Assembly (NCBI GenBank): GCA_013153345.1
Contig: JAADEQ010000109.1
Location: 1-6,597 of the forward strand
DNA from: Campylobacterota bacterium
GTDB taxonomy: Bacteria > Campylobacterota > Campylobacteria > Campylobacterales > Sulfurovaceae
Reading direction: 5' to 3'
Length of the DNA stretch: 6,597 nucleotides
A program made the position numbers and the translations under genes. Every line of letters starts with the position of its first letter. Position 1 is the stretch's first letter. Below are positions 1-5,132 of this stretch, in pieces. The notes below the pieces were generated by a model that saw only the letters and a program-made list of their open reading frames with translations, searched no databases and was not told the DNA's origin.

Positions 1-879
1 CTTCATAACTAAGTGTTTTGGACCTGTTGCATCAGCTGTGATAAATGGTAAATTAATCTCAGTCTCAGTTGCAGTTGATAGCTCTTTTTTAGCATTCTCA
101 GCTGCTTCTTTAAGTCTTTGAAGAGCCATCATATCTTGTTTTAAATCGATTCCATGCTCTTTTTTAAACTCTTCAACAATATAATCAATAATTCTATTAT
201 CAAAATCATCTCCACCTAAGAATGCATCTCCACCAGTTGCAAGAACCTCAACTACACCATCTCCAGTCTCTAGAATTGTAACATCAAATGTACCACCACC
301 AAGGTCATAAACTGCAATATTTTCGCTCTCTTTTTTATCAAGACCATAAGCTAGTGCTGCTGCAGTTGGCTCATTAATAATTCTTAAAACATTTAGTCCA
401 GCAATTGTTCCAGCCTCTTTTGTTGCCTTTCTTTGAGCATCGTTAAAATATGCTGGAACTGTAATTACAACATCTTTTACCTCTTGACCAAGGTAAGCCT
501 CAGCATCCTCTTTTAGTTTCATTAAGATTTTTGCAGAAATCTCTTGAGGAGTATATACTTTTCCATCAACCTCAATTGCACAAGCACCATTTTTATCTAC
601 AATATGGTATGGAAGTCTCTCTTTAGCCTCTTTAGCCTTATCTTCATTACACATAAGCCCCATAATTCTCTTAACTGAGTATATAGTTTTTTCTGGGTTT
701 GTTACCATCTGTCTTTTTGCAGGCTCTCCAACTAAAACTTCCCCTTTGTCAGTAAAAGCTACAATTGATGGAGTTGTATTTCTTCCCTCTTTATTTGGGA
801 TTATTTTTGCTTCTCCATTATCATATACTGCCATTGCAGAGTTTGTTGTTCCTAAATCTATTCCTATTGCTTTACTCAT
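1..879 (-). CDS. dnaK: Hsp70 chaperone DnaK, N-terminal part (runs off the window edge)
   Basis: ATP-dependent cytosolic chaperone that works with DnaJ and the exchange factor GrpE to fold and rescue proteins. Only the first 293 codons are present, nearly all within the actin-like nucleotide-binding domain; the rest of that domain and the substrate-binding domain lie beyond the left edge. The protein opens [14 protein letters not shown], the Hsp70 signature 1 and phosphate-1 loop (about residues 7-14). Lys70 sits in SVKR. Residues 170-175 (EPTAAA) and 191-200 ([10 protein letters not shown], signature 2, phosphate-2 loop) are intact. The third Hsp70 signature is not reached. The ATG at 879 has a good ribosome binding site (AAGGAGA, about 4 nt upstream). 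It lies 71 nt after grpE on the same strand and is most likely co-transcribed from the grpE promoter. An AT-rich TAAAAT at 909-914 could be a weak internal -10 box, but there is no convincing -35. Confidence 0.98.
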   Translation of the reverse strand, partial: MSKAIGIDLGTTNSAMAVYDNGEAKIIPNKEGRNTTPSIVAFTDKGEVLVGEPAKRQMVTNPEKTIYSVKRIMGLMCNEDKAKEAKERLPYHIVDKNGACAIEVDGKVYTPQEISAKILMKLKEDAEAYLGQEVKDVVITVPAYFNDAQRKATKEAGTIAGLNVLRIINEPTAAALAYGLDKKESENIAVYDLGGGTFDVTILETGDGVVEVLATGGDAFLGGDDFDNRIIDYIVEEFKKEHGIDLKQDMMALQRLKEAAENAKKELSTATETEINLPFITADATGPKHLVMK

Positions 880-936
880 CTATTCTCCTTGCCTTAAAAT
901 TTTTTGTAATTTTATCTTTTTTTAATAAGTTTAATT

Positions 937-962
937 GCAACTTAAGTTGCTTATTTGCAACT
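937..962 (-). promoter_or_regulatory. Overlapping alternative RNA hairpins at the grpE stop codon and grpE-dnaK junction
   Basis: Read on the minus strand, AGTTGC (962-957), AAATAA (956-951), GCAACT (950-945) form a perfect 6-bp stem. Its loop is exactly the last Lys codon and the TAA stop of grpE. The 3' arm is also the 5' half of a second element, the perfect 14-bp palindrome GCAACTTAAGTTGC at 937-950, which as RNA folds to a 5-bp stem with a UUAA loop. The two hairpins compete for the same bases. No U-tract follows, so it does not look like an intrinsic terminator. A role in mRNA processing, or in setting DnaK against GrpE output, is inference. The stems are short and the DNA palindrome could instead be a protein site. 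Confidence 0.4.
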
Positions 963-1529
963 ACTAACCATTGCAGGTCTAAGTAGTCTATCTTTAAGTT
1001 TATATCCCTTTTGTAAAACTTTTACAATCTCACCACTTTTGTGGTTATCGCTCTCTTCTTGCATTACAACTTGGTGTAGATTTGGGTCAAATTCACCCTC
1101 ACTTTCAATCTCTTCAACACCATGTTTTTTTAGTATATTTACAAGTTGGTTATATGTTAAGTTGATTCCTTCTTTAATCTTCTCAATAGCCTCCTCATTT
1201 GGCTCTTTGATTTGGTCAATTGAGTGAAGAGCTTGCTCAAAAGTATCTAGAACAGTTAAAAGGTCTTTTGCAAAAGACTCATTTGCAAATGCAACTGCAT
1301 CGCTCTTTTCTCTCTCAAGCCTTTTTTTGCTATTATCAAAATCAGCAACTGCTCTTAGATACTTATCTTTATAGCTCTCAAGCTCCTCTTGGCACTTTTG
1401 AAGCTCATCATTTTGTGATGCTTCAGTCTGCTCTTGAGGCGCTACCTCTTGGTTATTCTCTGTAGACTCAGCGACTGGTTGAGTCTGTTTTTGCTCTTCA
1501 TTTTTGCGTGCTCTCTTTTTCTTGCTCAT
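951..1529 (-). CDS. grpE: Nucleotide exchange factor GrpE
   Basis: Co-chaperone that acts as a dimer to release ADP from DnaK and reset its cycle. The product is 192 residues, a usual length. Residues 1-40 are a polar, Gln/Glu-rich, probably disordered tail with a basic start (MSKKKRARK). From about 41 to 105 comes the long helical, coiled-coil region (DELQKCQEELESYKDKYLRA and following). The C-terminal beta domain carries the GrpE family signature from about 147 to 188: FDPNLHQVV, then GEIVKVLQKGYKLKDRLLRP and AMV. The ATG at 1529 is set by AGGAGG (1534-1539), 4 nt away. A consensus promoter lies just upstream and dnaK follows in the same direction. hrcA, commonly first in this operon, is not between rpsO and grpE, so the repressor gene must be elsewhere or absent. 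The protein ends in Ser-Ser-Cys-Lys, whose codons form part of the hairpin around the stop. Confidence 0.97.
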   Translation of the reverse strand: MSKKKRARKNEEQKQTQPVAESTENNQEVAPQEQTEASQNDELQKCQEELESYKDKYLRAVADFDNSKKRLEREKSDAVAFANESFAKDLLTVLDTFEQALHSIDQIKEPNEEAIEKIKEGINLTYNQLVNILKKHGVEEIESEGEFDPNLHQVVMQEESDNHKSGEIVKVLQKGYKLKDRLLRPAMVSSCK

Positions 1530-1556
1530 AATGCCTCCTGAAAAAAAATTAGCGTT

Positions 1557-1585
1557 ATTATATAATATTAACTTATAATTGTCAA
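1557..1585 (-). promoter_or_regulatory. Consensus sigma70 promoter of grpE-dnaK
   Basis: On the minus strand a perfect -35 TTGACA (1585-1580) and a perfect -10 TATAAT (1562-1557) are separated by exactly 17 nt. Transcription should start near 1550, giving a leader of about 20 nt that contains the grpE ribosome binding site. Such a strong vegetative promoter on a heat-shock operon suggests control by repression rather than by a dedicated heat-shock sigma factor, which Campylobacterota are generally reported to lack. The promoter call rests on the match alone. Confidence 0.85.
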
Positions 1586-1590
1586 GTTAA
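1568..1590. promoter_or_regulatory. Inverted repeat TTAACTT-N9-AAGTTAA overlapping the grpE -35 box (putative operator)
   Basis: TTAACTT (1568-1574) and AAGTTAA (1584-1590) are perfect 7-bp inverted arms with a 9-nt spacer. The dyad covers the -35 hexamer and most of the promoter spacer, the place for a repressor that blocks RNA polymerase. The 9-nt spacer matches the spacing of CIRCE, the HrcA operator, but the arms do not match TTAGCACTC. Nor do they match the HspR HAIR arms (CTTGAGT). A shorter dyad, ACTTA-AA-TAAGT, lies just upstream at 1603-1614. The operator role is inferred from position; AT-rich DNA can produce such dyads by chance. Confidence 0.45.
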
Positions 1591-1719
1591 ATACTAAAAA
1601 AGACTTAAATAAGTTGATAGCCATTCACTAAAGGTTTACTTTTGACCAAAAAATCCTATTTTAAATTATATTAAATTTTATGGCAAAAAGTAAAGGAAAA
1701 TGGGCTAAAAATTGGGAAG

Positions 1720-1740
1720 TGCATAGCAAAAAGCTATGCA
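1720..1740 (-). terminator. Hairpin just after rpsO, probable weak intrinsic terminator
   Basis: TGCATAGC (minus strand, 1740-1733), loop TTTTT, then GCTATGCA (1727-1720) form a perfect 8-bp stem that starts 5 nt after the rpsO stop. The downstream run is imperfect: CTTCCCAATTTTT, so the U-tract begins about 8 nt late. It may end rpsO transcription inefficiently or protect the 3' end of the mRNA. The remaining stretch to the grpE promoter (about 1591-1719) shows no convincing gene. Confidence 0.5.
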
Positions 1741-1745
1741 AAGAG

Positions 1746-2015
1746 TTAGTTTCTAATTCCTAGAGTCTCTTTAATTTGAGTATATCTATCAAAATCTTTT
1801 TTTCTAAGATATCTTAAGAGTCTTCTTCTTTGTCCAACAAGTTTTAAAAGTCCAAGTCTTGAGCTATGGTCTTTTTTATTAATCTTTAGATGCTCTGTTA
1901 GATTTTTAATTCTTTCAGTCAGCAAAGCAATCTGAACCTCTGGGGAACCTGTATCTCTTTCATTTCTGGCAAATTTTGAGATTATTTCACTCTTTTTCGC
2001 CGAATCTAAAGCCAT
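1746..2015 (-). CDS. rpsO: 30S ribosomal protein S15 (uS15)
   Basis: Primary 16S rRNA-binding protein that binds the central domain and helps form the platform of the small subunit, including the S15 contact with the large subunit. At 89 residues it has exactly the usual bacterial length. Family hallmarks are clear: [17 protein letters not shown] at 20-36, and [19 protein letters not shown] beginning at 49, the conserved rRNA-binding segment. It ends with a typical short helix (IKETLGIRN). The ATG at 2015 is preceded by AGGAGG (2021-2026), 5 nt away. It stands alone: rrf2 starts divergently and grpE follows after a hairpin and a separate promoter. The upstream AT-rich DNA (2028-2100) must hold its promoter; TAAAAT on the minus strand near 2033-2038 is one candidate but lacks a clear -35. 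No S15 autoregulatory structure was recognised. Confidence 0.98.
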   Translation of the reverse strand: MALDSAKKSEIISKFARNERDTGSPEVQIALLTERIKNLTEHLKINKKDHSSRLGLLKLVGQRRRLLRYLRKKDFDRYTQIKETLGIRN

Positions 2016-2093
2016 TTTGACCTCCTGATTGGTATTTTAAAGCAAAATAGTATCTAAAATTTATTAAAATAGTAATAAAAATTTTTAAAAACT

Positions 2094-2132
2094 CTCTAAT
2101 TTTTCTTAATCTTAATGAATTTAGAGTAAAAT
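2094..2132 (+). promoter_or_regulatory. Probable promoter and repeat region of the rrf2 operon
   Basis: TAAAAT (2127-2132) is a reasonable -10 box, placing the transcript start near 2139, about 22 nt before the rrf2 ATG. The -35 region is poor, as is common in AT-rich Campylobacterota promoters. Around it are a tandem repeat CTTAATCTTAAT (2105-2116) and inverted hexamers CTCTAA (2094-2099) and TTAGAG (2121-2126) with a 21-nt spacer. Rrf2 regulators often bind their own promoter, so either could be an operator; this is inference only. Confidence 0.3.
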
Positions 2133-2160
2133 AGTCTTATTTGAAAGTAAAGGATTTTTG

Positions 2161-2559
2161 ATGCTATTGACTAGAGCCAGCGAATATGCTCTCTTATCTT
2201 TAGATTTAATTATCAAATCTGATAAACCCCTTGGCTCAGAGCAGCTTGCTAAGGAGTTAAATTTACCTAAAAGTTTTTTGGCTAAAATTTTGCAAAACTT
2301 AGCAAAGGGAGATATTTTAGTATCTCATAGGGGCTCATATGGAGGCTATACCCTAAAAAAAAAGCCAAGTGAGATAACTTTATATGATATAATAAGCTGC
2401 GCTGAAGGGAAAAAGGCAGTTGTATTTGATTGTCTATCCCATAGTTGCCCAAATGGGGCTGTTGGAACTTGCTCAATATCTCCTTTTTTAGCAAGATTTC
2501 AATTTAAGATTGATAACTATTTAAAAAATTTAACATTAGAAGAGTTGTTTAATGAGTGA
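2161..2559 (+). CDS. Rrf2-family transcriptional regulator, probable Fe-S protein
   Basis: Small dimeric DNA-binding regulator of the IscR/NsrR/RirA family. Residues 1-65 are the winged helix-turn-helix: MLLTRASEYALLSLDLI, the recognition-helix region LAKELNLPKSFLAKILQNL, and the wing HRGSYGGYTL. A dimerisation helix follows, then cysteines at 91, 96 and 104 (C-x4-C-x7-C), where Rrf2 sensors bind an Fe-S cluster; Cys80 is an extra one. IscR has C-x5-C-x5-C, so the spacing differs. Length is 132 residues, usual for shorter family members. I chose the ATG at 2161 over an in-frame TTG three bases earlier because AAGGA (2150-2154) is 6 nt from it and MLLTRASEYA fits the family start. Its stop overlaps the next ATG by 8 nt (ATGAGTGA), so it is probably co-translated with the downstream enzyme genes. 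Which signal it senses (iron, Fe-S status, NO, redox) cannot be told. Confidence 0.9.
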   Translation: MLLTRASEYALLSLDLIIKSDKPLGSEQLAKELNLPKSFLAKILQNLAKGDILVSHRGSYGGYTLKKKPSEITLYDIISCAEGKKAVVFDCLSHSCPNGAVGTCSISPFLARFQFKIDNYLKNLTLEELFNE

Positions 2560-3682
2560 TTTTAATAGAGTATACCATCTATCCCATATTGACCTTGATG
2601 GGTATGGGTGTCAATATTTAACTACGAAAGCCTTTAATGATATAAAGTGTTATAATGCAAATTATGGAGGTGAGGTTAATGAGCGCCTTAGTGAAATAAT
2701 TAGTGAGATAAAAGAGGATAAGAAGAAAGATTCTTCAATTAAGCCTTTGATTTTAATTACAGATTTAAATCTAACAACAAAAGAGTGCAACTCTTTAGAA
2801 AAAGAGGCAATGAAAGTTGAAGGAGGCTGCAAAATATTGCTTCTTGACCACCACGCAACAGGAAGCAATGCAGCAAATAATATTGCTTGGTACTATCTTG
2901 ATACCTCAAGGAGTGCGACTAAGATAACTTATGATTGGCTAAGAGAGCAGTTTGATTTTGATAAAGAGGGGGAGTTTGAAAAGATAGTTGAAGCAATTAA
3001 TGCAATTGATATCTGGATTGATGATAGTCCATATTTTGATTTTGGAAGAGTTTTAATTGGAATGATTAGTGGAGCAAAAGAGGTAAATAGAATTGTATTT
3101 GCAAATGAGGATAGAGCCTATAAATTAAAGCTTATTGATGAGGCAAAAGAGATTTTAAATAAATATCCATTAGATGAGGCTCCAATTGCACTTGATGATA
3201 GACTCCATTTTATCAAAAAAGATTTTTTTAGAGTAGATAAAAATGATACAAAAGATAATTTAGTAGCCGATTTTATAGCTGATATCTTAACTAAAAATAG
3301 AGATAGAATGAGTGTAACTTTTAAGGGCTATAGAGGAATTTTAACCTACTCAACAGGAAATACCTCTTTAATTGGAAATAATTTTTTGGTTAAAAACAAA
3401 GATTTTGATTTTTATATGGATGTAAATGCGCATGGTGGCTTTAGCCTAAGAAGCAATAATAAGGTTGATGTATCTAAAATGGCTGAGATAATTGGAAAAG
3501 GTGGAGGGCATCCAAATGCAAGTGGTGGTAAGATTGAGGGGTATAAAGATAGCTTTGTATATGAAAAACTAAGAGAGTTTGTTCAAGACTATTTGAGTCA
3601 AAAAGAGAAAGATGCTAAGGAGATAAAAAGAGATGAGGATGAAGTTAAAGAGGATGCTAACACTTCAGCAGCAACTAAATGA
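2552..3682 (+). CDS. DHH/DHHA1 phosphoesterase, nanoRNase (NrnA/NrnB)-like
   Basis: Metal-dependent phosphodiesterase of the DHH superfamily, which includes RecJ, the oligoribonucleases NrnA and NrnB, and cyclic dinucleotide hydrolases. N-terminal DHH domain: motif I SHIDLDG (11-17, metal ligands His12, Asp14, Asp16), motif II Asp71 in LITDLNL, motif III DHH (99-101) followed by ATG, and motif IV near Asp153. The C-terminal DHHA1 domain has the substrate-binding GGGH at 317-320 followed by PNASGG. The YHLSHIDLDGYGCQ opening resembles the NrnB-type subgroup, so degradation of 2-5 nt RNA is the best guess; pAp or c-di-AMP-type linear dinucleotide cleavage is possible. At 376 residues it is too short for RecJ. 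The last 30 residues or so are a charged tail without a domain. The start overlaps rrf2 by 8 nt with a weak AGAAGAG site, which suggests coupling; the end overlaps dut by 50 nt. Confidence 0.88.
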   Translation: MSDFNRVYHLSHIDLDGYGCQYLTTKAFNDIKCYNANYGGEVNERLSEIISEIKEDKKKDSSIKPLILITDLNLTTKECNSLEKEAMKVEGGCKILLLDHHATGSNAANNIAWYYLDTSRSATKITYDWLREQFDFDKEGEFEKIVEAINAIDIWIDDSPYFDFGRVLIGMISGAKEVNRIVFANEDRAYKLKLIDEAKEILNKYPLDEAPIALDDRLHFIKKDFFRVDKNDTKDNLVADFIADILTKNRDRMSVTFKGYRGILTYSTGNTSLIGNNFLVKNKDFDFYMDVNAHGGFSLRSNNKVDVSKMAEIIGKGGGHPNASGGKIEGYKDSFVYEKLREFVQDYLSQKEKDAKEIKRDEDEVKEDANTSAATK

Positions 3683-4307
3683 TGAGACAAATGGAAAAGA
3701 GTGGGAGAGAGGTGTTACAAAGCAGGGCAAAATAATTGATTGGAAAAGAGCAATCTATCTTGAGTTAGCTGAGCTTATTGATAGCTATCCTTGGAAGCAC
3801 TGGAAGAGCATTGATGCAAAAGTTGATTATGAAAATATCAAGGTTGAGCTTGTTGATATTTGGCACTTTGTTATGAGCGAGATTTTAAGGCAAAACTATC
3901 TTGATAAAAAGCTATCTTTTAATGAGCTTGCCTCTTTAATTGAAAAGGATATTAAAGATATAAGAGCAGTAAAAAAAGAGAACTTCTATCAAGAGATAGA
4001 GGAGTTTGAAAAGCTTCTTAGTCTGCTCTTTTGCAATTTTGATATTTGGGAGTTTACAAAGGAGTTTTTTAAAGCTTCATATATGGTTGGACTTGATTTT
4101 AACTCTTTATATAAACTCTATATTGGTAAAAATATTCTTAATAAATTTCGCCAAGATAATGGATATAAAGAGGGAAGCTACAATAAATATTGGAATGGAA
4201 GAGAGGATAATGAGGTTTTACAAGAGATTTTAGAGCAAAAAGAGTCTCTCTCTCCAGCTGAGCTTTATAGTGAATTGGAGAGAGAGTATAAAGTAGAAAA
4301 GCTCTAA
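3633..4307 (+). CDS. dut: Dimeric all-alpha dUTPase (dUTP diphosphatase), Campylobacter type
   Basis: Hydrolyses dUTP (and, in this family, dUDP) to dUMP, which keeps uracil out of DNA and supplies thymidylate synthesis. The 224 residues align by eye with the C. jejuni dimeric dUTPase. Visible motifs: LQQQLNDETNG (11-21); metal ligands Glu44 and Glu47 in IYLELAELID followed by YPWKHWK; Glu72 and Asp75 in VELVDIWHF; and FRQDNGYKEGSYNKYWNGRE (172-191) with Asp192 and Asn193, the conserved C-terminal nucleotide-binding motifs. It is unrelated to the trimeric beta-fold Dut of E. coli. The ATG at 3633 is favoured by AAGGAG (3617-3622) 10 nt upstream and by an N-terminal length close to the family; ATGs at 3639 and 3654 are alternatives with worse spacing. 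It begins inside the DHH gene in another frame (50-nt overlap). Its stop overlaps the convergent DUF3108 stop by 4 bp. Confidence 0.95.
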   Translation: MRMKLKRMLTLQQQLNDETNGKEWERGVTKQGKIIDWKRAIYLELAELIDSYPWKHWKSIDAKVDYENIKVELVDIWHFVMSEILRQNYLDKKLSFNELASLIEKDIKDIRAVKKENFYQEIEEFEKLLSLLFCNFDIWEFTKEFFKASYMVGLDFNSLYKLYIGKNILNKFRQDNGYKEGSYNKYWNGREDNEVLQEILEQKESLSPAELYSELEREYKVEKL

Positions 4308-5029
4308 TTGGTTAGCCTTGCGTCGATATAGCTAACAATTGGAATATCAATTACTCTAACTGCTTTTGCAATCCCATCATCTCCAACTACAAATATAATC
4401 TCTCCACTTTTGCTCTTTAGAATCCTCTTTTTGGTTACAATATGAAATACCCATCCTCCACCATCTACTTTCATACTTTTAGCCTCTTTTTGTTGCACCT
4501 TTTTTGATGGAATCTTAATTAATAAATCTCCTCCATACTTCTCCATTCCAGCAACCTTCATTCTATAGACTCCAGCTGGTTTTCCCTTTAGATTTGTTAC
4601 TATATTGTGGTAGGAGTTTAATAAATCATTATAGGTAAAGTAGGGGAGTGGCTTTGAGTAGTTTGTCTTTATCTTTCCATCAACCCACTTTTTTCTCTTC
4701 TTTATAACTTTTTTATTTTTATAATCAAAAACATACTCCAAATAGCTCTTTTTATTTTTATAGGTTAGATGTTGAGCAAACTTATTTGAGTAGTAGTTGT
4801 TATTTTTAATAAAGCCAGTTGAGCTATAGCTCTCAGCTCTATTTCCAGAGAGGGTCTTTGCAAAACCATAAGTCCTTAGATTTGCATCTATTGAGTAGCT
4901 TTTTGGTGTGGTTGAGTATTGAATATTAACCTCCCCAATCTCTCCAAATAAAGGGGCATATACTTTATATTTTAAACTAGCTCCAAAAGCCGTTGAGATA
5001 GTTATTAGCGTAGATAGTAATAGTTTCAT
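4304..5029 (-). CDS. Secreted DUF3108-family protein
   Basis: Function unknown. Residues 1-17 (MKLLLSTLITISTAFGA) are a Sec signal peptide, probably cut by signal peptidase I after AFG or AFGA, so the mature protein of about 224 residues should be periplasmic or outer-membrane associated. There is no lipobox and no cysteine at all. The rest alternates short beta-like stretches and is rich in Lys and Tyr. The run GEVNIQYSTTPKSYSIDANL, then TYGFAKTLSGNRAESYSSTG, and the GVYRMKVAGMEKYGGDLL region fit my memory of DUF3108 proteins from this phylum; that assignment is by pattern, not a search. The ATG at 5029 has AAAGGGA a few bases upstream. It is transcribed divergently from der, with a 103-nt shared gap, and ends convergently on dut. 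No further membrane segment is visible. Confidence 0.8.
   Translation of the reverse strand: MKLLLSTLITISTAFGASLKYKVYAPLFGEIGEVNIQYSTTPKSYSIDANLRTYGFAKTLSGNRAESYSSTGFIKNNNYYSNKFAQHLTYKNKKSYLEYVFDYKNKKVIKKRKKWVDGKIKTNYSKPLPYFTYNDLLNSYHNIVTNLKGKPAGVYRMKVAGMEKYGGDLLIKIPSKKVQQKEAKSMKVDGGGWVFHIVTKKRILKSKSGEIIFVVGDDGIAKAVRVIDIPIVSYIDARLTN
4306..4340. terminator. Bulged inverted repeat at the dut/DUF3108 convergent stops, possible terminator
   Basis: AATT-G-GTTAGC (4306-4316) pairs with GCTAACAATT (4331-4340): 10 bp with one bulged G and a 14-nt loop. It sits exactly where both transcripts should end. In the minus direction AGAGCTTTTC follows, a poor U-tract; in the plus direction there is none. 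No other terminator candidate is seen between these genes, so either this weak hairpin or Rho must serve. It also lies within the DUF3108 coding end, so the pairing may be chance. Confidence 0.25.
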
Positions 5030-5052
5030 TCTTTATCCCTTTACTTTTTTTA

Positions 5053-5058
5053 ATTATA
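5053..5058 (-). promoter_or_regulatory. -10 box for the DUF3108 gene
   Basis: On the minus strand TATAAT (5058-5053) is a perfect -10 hexamer placed to start transcription near 5046, about 16 nt before the ATG. No good -35 is seen 16-18 nt upstream. It lies in the 103-nt divergent gap shared with der. Confidence 0.45.
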
Positions 5059-5072
5059 CATTAGCTATTGTT

Positions 5073-5110
5073 TATAATGTGTTAATAAAATTAAAAACTT
5101 TAGATATAAT
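5073..5110 (+). promoter_or_regulatory. Promoter region of der with two TATAAT boxes
   Basis: Two perfect TATAAT hexamers occur on the plus strand, at 5073-5078 and 5105-5110. The second has TTAATA (5082-5087, four of six matches to TTGACA) at 17-nt spacing and would start transcription near 5117, about 16 nt before the der ATG. The first could serve as an alternative start. Both are within the divergent gap, so opposing promoters with the DUF3108 gene nearly face each other. Confidence 0.45.
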
Positions 5111-5132
5111 TTGCAAAAAAGTTAGGAGAGCT

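Noticed and set aside
765..986. Plus-strand hydrophobic ORF of 73 codons
   Set aside because: It is antisense to the start of dnaK and the AT-rich gap. The apparent hydrophobicity comes from reading conserved dnaK codons backwards; no ribosome binding site.
955..1465. Two plus-strand ORFs (955-1227 and 1220-1465)
   Set aside because: Both are shadows of grpE, which has clear family motifs, promoter and ribosome binding site on the other strand.
1568..1590. CIRCE (HrcA) or HAIR (HspR) element
   Set aside because: The arms TTAACTT/AAGTTAA do not match TTAGCACTC or CTTGAGT. I keep it only as an unnamed operator-like repeat.
2158..2160. TTG start for rrf2
   Set aside because: Directly before an ATG; the ribosome binding site spacing (6 nt versus 3) and family start favour the ATG at 2161.
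2282..2868. Minus-strand ORFs at 2282-2494 and 2662-2868
   Set aside because: They are antisense to the rrf2 and DHH genes, without recognisable motifs or start signals.
2940..2961. 22-bp sequence repeated exactly at 6421-6442
   Set aside because: Both copies encode Leu-Arg-Glu-Gln-Phe-Asp-Phe in frame, in the DHH protein and in Der. In Der the segment belongs to the conserved KH-like domain. Strong codon bias explains the identity; no sign of a mobile repeat.
4006..4233. Plus-strand ORF of 75 codons inside dut
   Set aside because: Another frame of the well-supported dUTPase gene.
5079..5132. Upstream GTG start for der
   Set aside because: It adds 18 residues unlike the family, has no ribosome binding site and would overlap the likely promoter.
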